Positions 36,554-45,954 of a stretch of 64,000 bases of DNA are shown piece after piece; within the stretch, counting starts at the first letter, position 1, and each line of letters begins with the position of its first letter. Position numbers and translations under genes: made by a program. Location: contig CALINO010000032.1 in assembly GCA_938045295.1 (NCBI GenBank), positions 34,790 to 98,789 of the forward strand. The letters are read 5' to 3'. The notes below the pieces were generated by a model. The model saw only the letters and a program-made list of their open reading frames with translations, had not been told where the DNA came from and did not search any database. The stretch comes from an uncultured Arenicella sp. (GTDB lineage Bacteria; Pseudomonadota; Gammaproteobacteria; Arenicellales; Arenicellaceae).

Positions 36554-36616
36554 AAAACCCGTAAGCTTTTTAATAATTTAATTGCAAAATAGCCTAATTG
36601 TAAGTGCTTACGGGTT
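36554..36616. promoter_or_regulatory. Perfect 11-bp inverted repeat between the PhyH and sigma genes
   Basis: AACCCGTAAGC (36556-36566) and GCTTACGGGTT (36606-36616), 39 bp apart. The left arm includes the element shared with the receptor promoter. In RNA from the upstream operon the arms could form a terminator-like stem followed by U-rich sequence. Confidence 0.5.
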
Positions 36617-36638
36617 AATTTTGAGCGATACCTTATAT

Positions 36639-37517
36639 CTAGGCTTGGTATAACAGCGGAAAGAACGTGTCTTGCATCTTTTCACCTTTAGGAACGCGAA
36701 TGTCGGTACCTCGCAGCATGACATCATTCGTATCACTGCTTGTGCCATCAGCGAAGACGTTAAGAACCATAGCTCGGCGGCTCTTTTCTGACTTATTGGC
36801 GAACGAGCCATGAATCATCAACGGGTGATGAAAACACGCGTGCCCTTTTTTCAACTCCATGGGGACCGGCTTAATCATGGCTTGTTGTTGCTCGGTTAAC
36901 TGATCAAACAACGCATCCATTTCGCCACCCAACTCAAGCCGCTCTAACAAACCCCATTTGTGGCTTCCGGGCACGTAATTTAAACAACCATTTTCAGTGG
37001 TGGCATCATCCAGACCAATCCAGCACGTTAAGTGCTGCATTGGCACCGTACGAATCCAGTAAGAGTAGTCTTGGTGCCAAGCCACAACGCCGCCGTGACC
37101 GGCCGGCTTACAAAATAACTGGTCATGCCAGAAACGCACCGACTTATCGCCCAGTAACTGGCTGGCCGGTTTAACAAATGCAGGGTTCCACAAAGCATCA
37201 TGAAAACCCTCGGTAATACGCCAATGCCCAAGCGAGTGAAACAACACGGTATCAGGGTCGGTAGATTGATTGCCGTGAAACTCATAAAACAAATCATGGC
37301 CCGGGTGCTCTGGGTCCATAATTTGATTAAGCTCTTCACGTAAAGTGTCCACGTGCTCTTCTTCTAAAATTTTGACGTTAGTCACGTAACCAAATTCATT
37401 AAAATGCTCAATTTGCTCTTTGGTTAATGAAAAAGGCTCATAGTCTTTCTCATTCACGGCTTTCGCGAATATGTCAGACACAGGGTGGTGGAATTGAGCT
37501 AAGTCTTTGATGGTCAT
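36639..37517 (-). CDS. Phytanoyl-CoA dioxygenase (PhyH) family Fe(II)/2-oxoglutarate oxygenase
   Basis: 292 residues with a complete facial triad: His148 and Asp150 in AWHQDYSYW and His236 in LMIHGS, plus the 2-oxoglutarate Arg (SRRAMV, 247/248). CWIGLDDATTENGCLNYVPGSH is the usual PhyH core (in parts). Such enzymes hydroxylate or oxidatively demethylate small substrates in the cytoplasm. The gene lies 48 bp after a TIM-barrel isomerase gene and 108 bp before the ECF sigma gene, all on the minus strand, facing the agarase cluster, so a sugar-derived substrate is a reasonable guess, not shown. Confidence 0.88.
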   Translation of the reverse strand: MTIKDLAQFHHPVSDIFAKAVNEKDYEPFSLTKEQIEHFNEFGYVTNVKILEEEHVDTLREELNQIMDPEHPGHDLFYEFHGNQSTDPDTVLFHSLGHWRITEGFHDALWNPAFVKPASQLLGDKSVRFWHDQLFCKPAGHGGVVAWHQDYSYWIRTVPMQHLTCWIGLDDATTENGCLNYVPGSHKWGLLERLELGGEMDALFDQLTEQQQAMIKPVPMELKKGHACFHHPLMIHGSFANKSEKSRRAMVLNVFADGTSSDTNDVMLRGTDIRVPKGEKMQDTFFPLLYQA

Positions 37518-37565
37518 TGTTTTTGTATCACGTTATAAAAATTAATCTTGTTGCGTGTTTTGCAT

Positions 37566-38627
37566 TCATACGGCACTGGCGGCCAAACAGTGTTCACCGT
37601 CAGTGGTTGAAATTTGTTTCCAGAGCTCTTTAATCCATACCGCACACGCGGCGTTGTTTTCTAACAGCGAATACGTGGACCCTTCGCCGTAATCGGTAAA
37701 GGGAATGAACTCGGTAGAAATGGTTTGCAGCTCGCTGTTCGGGCTACGATGGTGGTGCGTCAGAAGCTTGATCACCACTTCTTTCCACGCTTGTAAATCC
37801 GACTCTTGCCATACGCTATGCCATTGACCTTCACCCGGTTGGATAAAAGGGTATTGAATACCTCGACCCACAACATTTTGAGGGTGCAACGATGAACGCA
37901 AATTAGTAATGTCGGGGTGCGCTGCCCACACATTTTTAGGGTTGTTCGGCGACACTGAGCGTGCGTGTGCGTGCGCCACCAAGCCTTGATCGAGCCAAAG
38001 ATCGAACACGTTGCCAGCGTCAAATGGGTCGATGATTAACTCGCCACTTTCAATCAATTTATCGACCCCAAACACCGCTTGTTCAACCTGATTTTCTTTA
38101 CCTTTAAAGATCACATGACTGTGGTCTAAGGTGATACGAAACGGTGCGCCACGTTCCCTCACCATATTCGCCACTTCCATCACGCGCATAAATTTCTCAG
38201 ACCACATATTAACGTGCACTTCAAACGTTGGCAGGCAACCTAATTGCTCGCCCAGCTCGTACGCACTTAGGTAGATGCTCATCACTTCGTCATTGCTAAT
38301 CAAATGACCCTGAGCGTGATCCATAAACACTTGGGTGTTGTGTCTGATGCTGCCAAGTTCCGCACCAATACGTAAATTCTGCTCTAGCTTCTGTTCTTCT
38401 AAGCCCAGAATATAATTACAACTGCCAGCTAAAATAGGCAAATTGTATTTGGCCGAGCAGCGTGCAAATTCGGCCACGTGCTCGGGCAGCGGTGTCACGT
38501 CAATGTAGTCAAATGCACCGCGTTCTTGCACCATGCAAAATTTTTCTTCAATGCTCTTAGGCTCATCGGCGCTGGCGTGCCTAATGCCGGGCTCAACAAT
38601 GCCTATTTTTATTTCTTTGTCTTTCAC
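37566..38627 (-). CDS. Xylose-isomerase-like TIM-barrel protein (sugar isomerase/epimerase)
   Basis: 353 residues with AP-endonuclease-2/xylose-isomerase-like TIM-barrel features: KIGIVEPGIRHA, YIDVTPLPEHVAEFA, LPILAGSCNYILG, TFEVHVNMWSEKF, FRITLDHSHVIFKG (metal-site Asp/His) and LVAHAHARSVSPNNP. Metal-dependent sugar isomerases, epimerases and some lyases share this fold; the substrate is not clear. A start 12 bp after the lipoprotein gene and the PhyH gene 48 bp further suggest a three-gene operon. Confidence 0.78.
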   Translation of the reverse strand: MKDKEIKIGIVEPGIRHASADEPKSIEEKFCMVQERGAFDYIDVTPLPEHVAEFARCSAKYNLPILAGSCNYILGLEEQKLEQNLRIGAELGSIRHNTQVFMDHAQGHLISNDEVMSIYLSAYELGEQLGCLPTFEVHVNMWSEKFMRVMEVANMVRERGAPFRITLDHSHVIFKGKENQVEQAVFGVDKLIESGELIIDPFDAGNVFDLWLDQGLVAHAHARSVSPNNPKNVWAAHPDITNLRSSLHPQNVVGRGIQYPFIQPGEGQWHSVWQESDLQAWKEVVIKLLTHHHRSPNSELQTISTEFIPFTDYGEGSTYSLLENNAACAVWIKELWKQISTTDGEHCLAASAV

Positions 38628-38639
38628 AATGCTATTACT

Positions 38640-40574
38640 TTATGGAAATTGAATCCGTTGATTGGCGTTTACCGACGACACCGTTTTCTCTTCACCATTA
38701 CGCCAACGCACCGTCACCGATTGCGCCTGTGCATTTGAACCAAGCCCAACGTGCACTGTATTAAGTAAGCTTTGCGAGTGCGTTGCCCCGGCTGAACCCA
38801 CGGTGCGGTACACGGTATTTTTCTCAGTGTTTACCCACACTTGCGCGCCAATGGGGTCCACGCCTTGCGGTGAATACCCTACCTGCACTTGCAGATAGTT
38901 ATTCTTTAATGGCGTTGTGTTTTCAAACAAATGCCAACGCCCCGGATTGTCGTCACCGCTTAGAATGTCAACTTTACCATCTTGGTTATAGTCAAACGTG
39001 GCGCCCATATCTCCGTGAGAATCAATGCCTGCGTTAGTAGCGCCGTGCCCAAAATCAGCCACAAACCCTTTACCTTGTTGATTGCGCAACAACATATCAG
39101 GTAAACGCTGACGCAGCTTGCCAAAACGATAGACAAACAAGTCTTGCCAACCATCGTTATCGAAATCGGCGTGAGTCACGCCCCAGTTATTGCCTTTATG
39201 TTCGGCCGGTAATGCGAAGTCCGGCTCGATAAAAGTACCGCCTTGATTAATCAACAGGCGGTCGGTTAAATCGGTATTGCTGGGCGGCCAATCAGGTTGC
39301 ACCGAACTGACGCCACTGATAGAAGTGCGAAGCCCCCACGCCAGATGATCTTTCAATAGCCACTCAAAGCGCCATTGACCCCCACCAAGGTAACCTAAAT
39401 ACCAGCCACTCTGGTCAAGGTCTTCAGGAAAACCGGCCGCCATGTCTGGCGTAATGGTAATCTTGGCATCTTGCAGCTCGGTTCCTTTAAGCGGTGAGTC
39501 AATCGGTGTTTTAGCACTACCCAAATACACCTTAGGCTCGAATTCTTTGCCTCGATACCAACGGAAAAAATTACTCAACACCAGATCGCCGTCAGCGGTA
39601 AAGCTAACGCCATCATGGCTTTTATTACCTTCATCTCGTATATCAAGGCGCGTTGATACAGGGTCGAACTCTAAGGAATTATTGGCCAACTCATAATAGG
39701 TTTTACCGCGCGCTAGGTATAAATCCAAATCGCCGTCGTTATCGATATCGATGTCTGCGGCGGTCATCACATGATCCAGCGCTAACGCACTTTTAGGCAA
39801 CACGGTGTTACTCACATCAACAAAGTTAAAGCCTCCGGTGCCTTGCCAAACCGACAACGGGGTAAAACAAATCAAATCGGCAATGTCATCGCCATTAATG
39901 TCAGTCAATAACACTCGCTCAGCGTCTATATTTTCGAACTCGGTGTTCTGTACGTACTTAAACGTGCCATTGCCGAGGTTTTCAAACATTAAGTTTCGAG
40001 GGATATTTTCATCCACTAACACGGCGGCGTTAATTTGAATCAAATCAAGGTCACCGTCCAAATCCAAATCCACCCAGCGCACCGCTCGACCACGAGCGCC
40101 CATGCCGGCAATGCCAACTTGATCGGTCACATCCACAAATTTACCGTTATCATTTCTCAACAGCCTTGGTGGTTGCGGTTTTGTTCCGTTGCCGCCGCCC
40201 AATGAAATGAGCAAATCCGCGTCGCCGTCTTGATCATAATCACCGGGCGCAATGCCATGCACGTCGTGCTTCATGATTGGGCGAGTATGCTCGGTATAGG
40301 TAAATGCATCACCGTTAGCCCAAAACAGCTGTGCTGGCTCTCTATGATGATTAGACAACATTAATTCATAACGCCCATCGCCATTTAAATCAGCAATCGA
40401 TGGCCCGCCATATTTCCACGTAGGCTTTGATGTAATGCCCGAGCTCGCCGTCACATCTTTAAACGTGAGCGCCTCGGTAGCAATGGCCGTGGTTTTCTGT
40501 TTTTCTAAATGCCCTGTACTGCATCCAGCAATCACCGGCAGGCCTAAAACAGCCATAAAAAATACGTTCTTCAT
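38640..40574 (-). CDS. FG-GAP/VCBS-repeat lipoprotein with ASPIC/UnbV domain
   Basis: 644 residues. A lipoprotein signal ends in IAGC (Cys18). Many FG-GAP/VCBS blades follow, each with a calcium-type loop such as DLNGDGRYEL, DYDQDGDADLL, DLDLDGDLDLI, DINGDDIADLI, DIDNDGDLDLYLARG, DFDNDGWQDLF and DYNQDGKVDILSG. The C-terminal segment (GAQVWVNTEKNTVYRTVGSA, VRWRNGEEKTVSS) is an ASPIC/UnbV domain. This is a beta-propeller surface or periplasmic protein of the CRTAC1 type. Ligand unknown; a role in binding polysaccharide or assembling the transport site is inferred from context only. Confidence 0.85.
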   Translation of the reverse strand: MKNVFFMAVLGLPVIAGCSTGHLEKQKTTAIATEALTFKDVTASSGITSKPTWKYGGPSIADLNGDGRYELMLSNHHREPAQLFWANGDAFTYTEHTRPIMKHDVHGIAPGDYDQDGDADLLISLGGGNGTKPQPPRLLRNDNGKFVDVTDQVGIAGMGARGRAVRWVDLDLDGDLDLIQINAAVLVDENIPRNLMFENLGNGTFKYVQNTEFENIDAERVLLTDINGDDIADLICFTPLSVWQGTGGFNFVDVSNTVLPKSALALDHVMTAADIDIDNDGDLDLYLARGKTYYELANNSLEFDPVSTRLDIRDEGNKSHDGVSFTADGDLVLSNFFRWYRGKEFEPKVYLGSAKTPIDSPLKGTELQDAKITITPDMAAGFPEDLDQSGWYLGYLGGGQWRFEWLLKDHLAWGLRTSISGVSSVQPDWPPSNTDLTDRLLINQGGTFIEPDFALPAEHKGNNWGVTHADFDNDGWQDLFVYRFGKLRQRLPDMLLRNQQGKGFVADFGHGATNAGIDSHGDMGATFDYNQDGKVDILSGDDNPGRWHLFENTTPLKNNYLQVQVGYSPQGVDPIGAQVWVNTEKNTVYRTVGSAGATHSQSLLNTVHVGLGSNAQAQSVTVRWRNGEEKTVSSVNANQRIQFP

Positions 40575-40659
40575 TGCATACCTTTAAAATTATAGTTTTG
40601 TCTGCGCCCATGGCTATTTTCCACCACAGATCAACAACGATTAAGTACAAATCACAGCA

Positions 40660-40677
40660 TATATTGTCAACAATATA
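40660..40677. promoter_or_regulatory. Palindrome TATATTGT-CA-ACAATATA, GntR-like operator
   Basis: Perfect 8-bp arms around CA, with the TTGTNNACAA core of many GntR/FadR-family operators. It is 86 bp upstream of the lipoprotein gene and 346 bp upstream of the GH50 gene, in the 448-bp divergent region (40575-41022). No GntR gene is in the window. Otherwise the gap shows only weak inverted repeats (AGCCC...GGGCT near 40739). Confidence 0.5.
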
Positions 40678-41022
40678 CATTAAACCATAGATGTTAAACA
40701 AACTCGTGTGGTAATCTAGCGGGCAATAAATTGTTTGAAGCCCTTTAACCATAAGGGGCTGGCGGCAATACCATAAAAACAATCGGGCACAGATATGCAA
40801 ACAAATCAAAGAGATAAGTGTTAGCTACTTACCTTAAGTTTTTATCTGGCGTGGCCATCAACGGCATGAATCACGCCAATATTTCTGTTACCACCAACGC
40901 ATAAAACACATTCTAAAATTGGTTAATATCGTCATTTCACACTCAGTTGCGCTACAAGCCTGTGTCGTAACTGCCAGGGTTAAAATGCCGGTCAGCCTTT
41001 ATTCAAACCAAAGGAATTTATT

Positions 41023-43320
41023 ATGAAATATAAATCGTTTATCTCGAAAACATTGATTGCCTCGGCTCTAGGCGCGATGACAGCCTCAGCAACGGCGGGC
41101 GTCAAAGACATAGAGATGCTGCAAGACTTCAACGGCACTGACATACCCAGTGTTTTAAGCACCGAGCATGCGACAGCCAAGCTGGTGTCGGTCAGTGGCC
41201 GAGACAAAGAAGTAAAATTAGACCTTCACACTAAAGACCACTACGGTTCTAAATTAATATTTAGCCCGAAAAAGGCGTGGGACTGGAGCGACATGGGCAA
41301 CTTTGGTATTGCCTTAGACATACGAAACGATGAAGACAAATCATTGTTTGTTTATGTTCAAGTCAGTGATGCTAAAGGCCAAACGCATAATCGCAGCGTG
41401 GCAATTCCAGCCAATTCATACAACACCTATTACGTTGAACTAAAAGGCAGCGACCTTGATACCGAAACAGGATTGCGCGCCAACCCTAAAAATTGGCTAA
41501 CCAATTACACGCCGGTTATTTGGCGTTGGGGGGTTAAAAACTTAGACCTGAGCCAAATCACCAAATTTACAATTTCAGCGACCACTCAAGTAACGGATCG
41601 CAGTATCAGTGTTGATAACCTACGACTCATTCAACCCACCAAAGTGGATGACAAGTATCTGGTTGGCTTGATTGATAAGTATGGCCAAAACACGCATTTT
41701 GAGTACTCTCAAAAAATCAAATCTGACGAGCAGCTCAAAAGACTCAGCGACGAAGAACTGGCGTCGTTAAGAACCACACCAATAGAAGGCCGTTCGCGCT
41801 TTGGTGGCTGGAAAGATGGCCCTAAATTGGAAGCCACGGGTTATTTCCGTACTGAAAAGGTAGATGGCAAGTGGGCATTGGTAGACCCTGAAGGTTATTT
41901 ATTTTTCTCTCACGGTTTAGCCAACGTTCGTATGGCGAACACCACCACCATTACCGGCTACGACTTTGATCACAGCTTGATTCCAGCACGCTCGGCGGAT
42001 GATTTAACGCCCGAAGACTCCATTGCTGTTACTCGAGTGAGCGATGAAGCCTCAAAGACGCGCAAAGTAACGTCTGAGATTCGCGCCAACATGTTCACCG
42101 ACTTGCCCGAATACAACAGCGACATGGGCAAACATTATGGCTACCGTCGTGAAACCCATTCAGGTGCTCTTGAGCGCGGTGAAACCTATTCGTTCTACCA
42201 AGCCAACCTAGAGCGTCGTTATGGCATTAGCGATAACGCGAAGATGCTTGAGAAATGGCGTGACGTCACCGTTGACCGTATGCTGAGCTGGGGTTTTACC
42301 TCATTCGGTAACTGGATTGACCCAACGTTCTATCAACTTAATAGATACCCTTACTTTGCCAATGGCTGGATTATTGGTGATTTCAAAACAGTGAGCAGCG
42401 GCAACGATTACTGGAGCCCATTACCGGATCCGTTCGATCCTAAGTTTGAAGAGCGCACCATTAAAACCGTAGAGCAAATCGCTAACGAGGTTCAAAACAA
42501 CCCTTGGTGTATTGGCGTGTTTATCGATAACGAGAAAAGTTGGGGCCAAATGGGCTCAACCGAGACTCAATTCGGCATCGTTCTAAACACCCTAAACCGC
42601 GCTAATTCAGACAGCCCAACCAAAACCGAATTTGCCAACATTTTAAAAGGCAAATATGGCGAAGTTAAAAGCTTGAATAAAGCATGGAAGATAAAACTTG
42701 GTTCTTGGGACGAGCTTGATGCTGGTATCAAACTGACTAAGTTTACCGACGAAGCGGTTAAAGATTTATCGGTGATGCTAGAGCACTATGCCTCTGAGTA
42801 TTTCCGCATTGTGTCTAAAACCGTTGAACAGTACATGCCTAACCATATGTACATGGGCGCACGTTTAGCGTCTTTTGGTATGACGCCTGAAATCAGAGCG
42901 GCAGCGGCAAAGTACAGCGACGTCATGAGCTACAACGAGTACAAAGAGAGCATTCACCCTACGGCTTGGTCTTTCTTAGAAGAGCTTGATATGCCAAGCA
43001 TTATCGGCGAATTCCATATGGGCGCTCCTGACACCGGCATGTTCAACCCAGCACTGGTGATGGGCGAAGACCAAACCGATCGCGCTAGGTTATACAGCAT
43101 CTTCATGAACTCAGTATTGGAGAACCCGTATTTAGTAGGCGCTCACTGGTTTCAATACTTAGACTCACCAATTACTGGCCGTGCTTACGATGGCGAGAAC
43201 TACAACATTGGTTTTGTTTCTGTAACCGATGTGCCGTACGCCCCAATGGTTGAAGCGGCTAAAGAGTTCAACAGCTCTATTTACAGCAAGCGATTTGGCA
43301 AAGCTGAAAACAGCCAGTAA
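41023..43320 (+). CDS. GH50 beta-agarase family enzyme, first tandem copy
   Basis: 765 residues; AAAGGAA ribosome-binding site and a signal peptide (MKYKSFISKTLIASALGAMT, cleavage near SATAG). Residues about 27-215 form a CBM-like beta-sandwich (LQDFNGTDIPSVL, NSYNTYYVELKG, WRWGVKNLDLS, SVDNLRLIQP), then a TIM barrel. The catalytic pair is Glu504 (acid/base, GVFIDNEKSWG) and Glu663 (nucleophile, IIGEFHMG), 159 apart, as in characterised GH50 agarases. These release neoagaro-disaccharides or short oligomers outside the cytoplasm. The next GH50 gene is colinear with it without gaps. Agar as substrate is inferred from the family. Confidence 0.92.
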   Translation: MKYKSFISKTLIASALGAMTASATAGVKDIEMLQDFNGTDIPSVLSTEHATAKLVSVSGRDKEVKLDLHTKDHYGSKLIFSPKKAWDWSDMGNFGIALDIRNDEDKSLFVYVQVSDAKGQTHNRSVAIPANSYNTYYVELKGSDLDTETGLRANPKNWLTNYTPVIWRWGVKNLDLSQITKFTISATTQVTDRSISVDNLRLIQPTKVDDKYLVGLIDKYGQNTHFEYSQKIKSDEQLKRLSDEELASLRTTPIEGRSRFGGWKDGPKLEATGYFRTEKVDGKWALVDPEGYLFFSHGLANVRMANTTTITGYDFDHSLIPARSADDLTPEDSIAVTRVSDEASKTRKVTSEIRANMFTDLPEYNSDMGKHYGYRRETHSGALERGETYSFYQANLERRYGISDNAKMLEKWRDVTVDRMLSWGFTSFGNWIDPTFYQLNRYPYFANGWIIGDFKTVSSGNDYWSPLPDPFDPKFEERTIKTVEQIANEVQNNPWCIGVFIDNEKSWGQMGSTETQFGIVLNTLNRANSDSPTKTEFANILKGKYGEVKSLNKAWKIKLGSWDELDAGIKLTKFTDEAVKDLSVMLEHYASEYFRIVSKTVEQYMPNHMYMGARLASFGMTPEIRAAAAKYSDVMSYNEYKESIHPTAWSFLEELDMPSIIGEFHMGAPDTGMFNPALVMGEDQTDRARLYSIFMNSVLENPYLVGAHWFQYLDSPITGRAYDGENYNIGFVSVTDVPYAPMVEAAKEFNSSIYSKRFGKAENSQ

Positions 43321-43335
43321 AAGCCCGCACCGAAC

Positions 43336-43430
43336 AGTGGCTCTGGCTTGCCTTACTCTATGGCAGCCAAGAGCCACTTAAAAAGCAAAAAAAGTATGAA
43401 GCCGCCGGCGTTCAATGTAGCTGGCGGCTT
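43336..43430 (+). terminator. Two hairpins between the GH50 genes
   Basis: First, AGTGGCTCT (43336-43344)/AGAGCCACT (43370-43378), extended inwards by GGCT-GCC/GGC-AGCC. Second, AAGCCGCC (43399-43406)/GGCGGCTT (43423-43430). Neither has a good T-run; they may trim or partly end the first GH50 transcript. I see nothing else in the 333-bp gap. Confidence 0.5.
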
Positions 43431-43653
43431 AATGTTAAATAGGCATCGATAAAATTAGTTGCTTAAACTAATTCAGTAACGAATTAACGCTCTACAATTC
43501 GATAAGCATCACTCAATGCCCAAGAACAAAAACAATAACAAGAGCAAGGCCATTCCCAGCCAGTTTAATGACACGGCTGGCGTATCAGCCATATAACCAC
43601 GTAAGATAGAACGCTACCACCTGACCTTATTGTTAAACTCCACCCACTCGATT

Positions 43654-45942
43654 ATGAAGCCACCCCTTTTTAAATCACGGACACTAGTCGCCTCTTTTCT
43701 TTTCGCTATGGCCACCTCGGCAACAGCGGGTGTTAAAGACATAGAAACGATCTATAACTTCAATAACAGCAAAATACCCAACGCCCTGAGCACCAAAAAT
43801 GCCAACGCTGAAATCGTGGCCGTAAGCGGTGCGGATAAAGAAGTTAAAATTAATTTTTTAAGCAAAGAAAACTACGAATCCAATTCTGTTATTCAACCTA
43901 AAAAAGCGTGGGACTGGAGCAAATTGGGTGACTTTGGGGTAGCACTGGACATTCGTAACGACGATGAGCAGTCTTTATTTGTGTATCTGCAAATCACTGA
44001 CGGTAAAGGGCAAACGCATAACCGCAGCGTGGTTATTCCGGCCAACTCTTACAATACCTATTACGCCGAGCTCAAGGGCCGTGACTTAAATACCGAAACA
44101 GGCTTACGCGCCAACCCCAAAAACTGGTTAACCAGCCACACGCCATTTATCTGGCGCTGGGGAGTTAAAAATTTAGACTTAAGCAACATTGCTAAAATCT
44201 CTCTTTCGACCAACACACAAATAAAGAACCGCAGTTTAAGCATTGATAACCTGCGCCTGCTTCAACCCACTAAAGTGGACACGCAATACTTAGTGAATCT
44301 GGTCGATAAGTACGGCCAGAATACGCGAGCCAACTACCCTGAAAAAGTAAGCTCTGACGAGCAGTTGCGAAAAATAAGCGAACAAGAGCTAACCTCTCTG
44401 CGCACCACGCCATTAGAGGGGCGTTCGCGATTCGGCGGCTGGGCTGAAGGCCCAAAATTAGAAGCCACCGGTTATTTTCGCACGGAAAAAGTGGATGGGA
44501 AATGGTCGCTGGTTGACCCAGACGGCTACCTGTTTTTCTCTCATGGAATAGCCAATGTTCGTATGGCCAACACCTCAACCATCACCGGTTATGATTTTGA
44601 TCACAGCAAAATTGCCAGCCGGTCGGCGGACGACTTAACCCCTGAAGATTCGATTTCAGTGACTCGTGTAAGCAATGAAGCGGCCACCACACGAAAGGTG
44701 GTCTCGCCTCTGCGTGCCAATATGTTCACTGAACTGCCCGCCTATGACAGCCCACTAGGCAAGCACTACGGCTATCGCCGAGACGCACACTCTGGCGCAC
44801 TGAAACGCGGTGAGAGCTACTCGTTTTACCAAGCCAACCTAGAGCGTCGCTATGGCATTGAAGATTTGGCCAAAATGCAAGAAAAGTGGCGTGATGTGAC
44901 GGTTGATCGGATGCTGACGTGGGGCTTCACGTCATTTGGTAACTGGATTGACCCTATTTTTTACCAACTTAATCGATACCCCTATTTTGCCAATGGCTGG
45001 ATTATTGGAGACTTCAAAACCGTCAGCAGTGGTAACGACTATTGGAGCCCACTACCCGACCCATTCGACCCTAAATTTGAAGAGCGCACGGTTAAAACGG
45101 TCGAGAAAATTGTCGAGGAAGTGCAAAACAACCCATGGTGTATTGGCGTATTTATCGACAACGAAAAAAGTTGGGGCCAAATGGGGTCAATCGAGACGCA
45201 ATTCGGCATCGTCTTAAACACCCTTGGCCGCCCTAATTCAGACAGCCCAACCAAAGCTGAGTTCGCCAAAATTCTAAAGACTAAATACAGTGACATTAAA
45301 CGCTTAAACAAAGCGTGGCGATCAAAGTATCAATCTTGGTCTGAGATCGATAACGGCATTACGTTAACCAAGTTCAATGACAATGTTGAAGCGGATTTAT
45401 CCATCATGCTAGAACATTACGCGTCTGAGTACTTTCGTGTGGTGTCTAAAACCGTCAAACAATACATGCCTAACCACATGTACATGGGGGCCCGTATGGC
45501 CTCTTGGGGAATGACGCCTGAAATTCGTGCCGCCGCCGCAAAGTACAGTGATGTAATGAGCTATAACGTGTACAAAGAGAGCATTCACCCTGATTCTTGG
45601 AAATTTTTGGCCGACATTGACATGCCGAGCATTATCGGAGAATTTCACATGGGCGCGGCTGATACAGGTTTATTCAACCCCGGCTTAGTGATGGGCACCG
45701 ACCAAAAAGACCGTGCCAGACTTTACACCGCCTATATGAACACCGTGGTGACTAACCCTTATTTTATTGGCGCACATTGGTTCCAGTATTTAGATTCGCC
45801 GGTGTCCGGCCGCGCCTACGATGGTGAAAACTATAACGTGGGCTTTGTTTCCGTCACTGACATCCCATACCCTCCTATGATTGAAGCCGCTAAAGCATTC
45901 AATCGCTCAATTTACAGCCAACGATTTGGCAAACAACAATAA
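43654..45942 (+). CDS. GH50 beta-agarase family enzyme, second tandem copy
   Basis: 762 residues from ATG 43654; a TTG at 43630 is in frame, but the later start gives a 26-residue signal peptide exactly matching the first copy, and makes both catalytic residues fall at Glu504 (GVFIDNEKSWG) and Glu663 (IIGEFHMGAADTG), as in that copy. The same CBM-like N-domain and TIM barrel are present. It is a clear tandem duplicate, diverged most in the N-terminal 100 residues and in the region after the acid/base residue, so substrate length or specificity may differ. No clear ribosome-binding site. The SMP-30 gene follows after 12 bp. Confidence 0.92.
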   Translation: MKPPLFKSRTLVASFLFAMATSATAGVKDIETIYNFNNSKIPNALSTKNANAEIVAVSGADKEVKINFLSKENYESNSVIQPKKAWDWSKLGDFGVALDIRNDDEQSLFVYLQITDGKGQTHNRSVVIPANSYNTYYAELKGRDLNTETGLRANPKNWLTSHTPFIWRWGVKNLDLSNIAKISLSTNTQIKNRSLSIDNLRLLQPTKVDTQYLVNLVDKYGQNTRANYPEKVSSDEQLRKISEQELTSLRTTPLEGRSRFGGWAEGPKLEATGYFRTEKVDGKWSLVDPDGYLFFSHGIANVRMANTSTITGYDFDHSKIASRSADDLTPEDSISVTRVSNEAATTRKVVSPLRANMFTELPAYDSPLGKHYGYRRDAHSGALKRGESYSFYQANLERRYGIEDLAKMQEKWRDVTVDRMLTWGFTSFGNWIDPIFYQLNRYPYFANGWIIGDFKTVSSGNDYWSPLPDPFDPKFEERTVKTVEKIVEEVQNNPWCIGVFIDNEKSWGQMGSIETQFGIVLNTLGRPNSDSPTKAEFAKILKTKYSDIKRLNKAWRSKYQSWSEIDNGITLTKFNDNVEADLSIMLEHYASEYFRVVSKTVKQYMPNHMYMGARMASWGMTPEIRAAAAKYSDVMSYNVYKESIHPDSWKFLADIDMPSIIGEFHMGAADTGLFNPGLVMGTDQKDRARLYTAYMNTVVTNPYFIGAHWFQYLDSPVSGRAYDGENYNVGFVSVTDIPYPPMIEAAKAFNRSIYSQRFGKQQ

Positions 45943-45954
45943 GAAGGTAATCAC

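Noticed and set aside
40459..40809. Open frame upstream of the UnbV lipoprotein gene
   Set aside because: Overlaps the lipoprotein start in another frame and crosses the palindrome and promoter region; composition is not gene-like.
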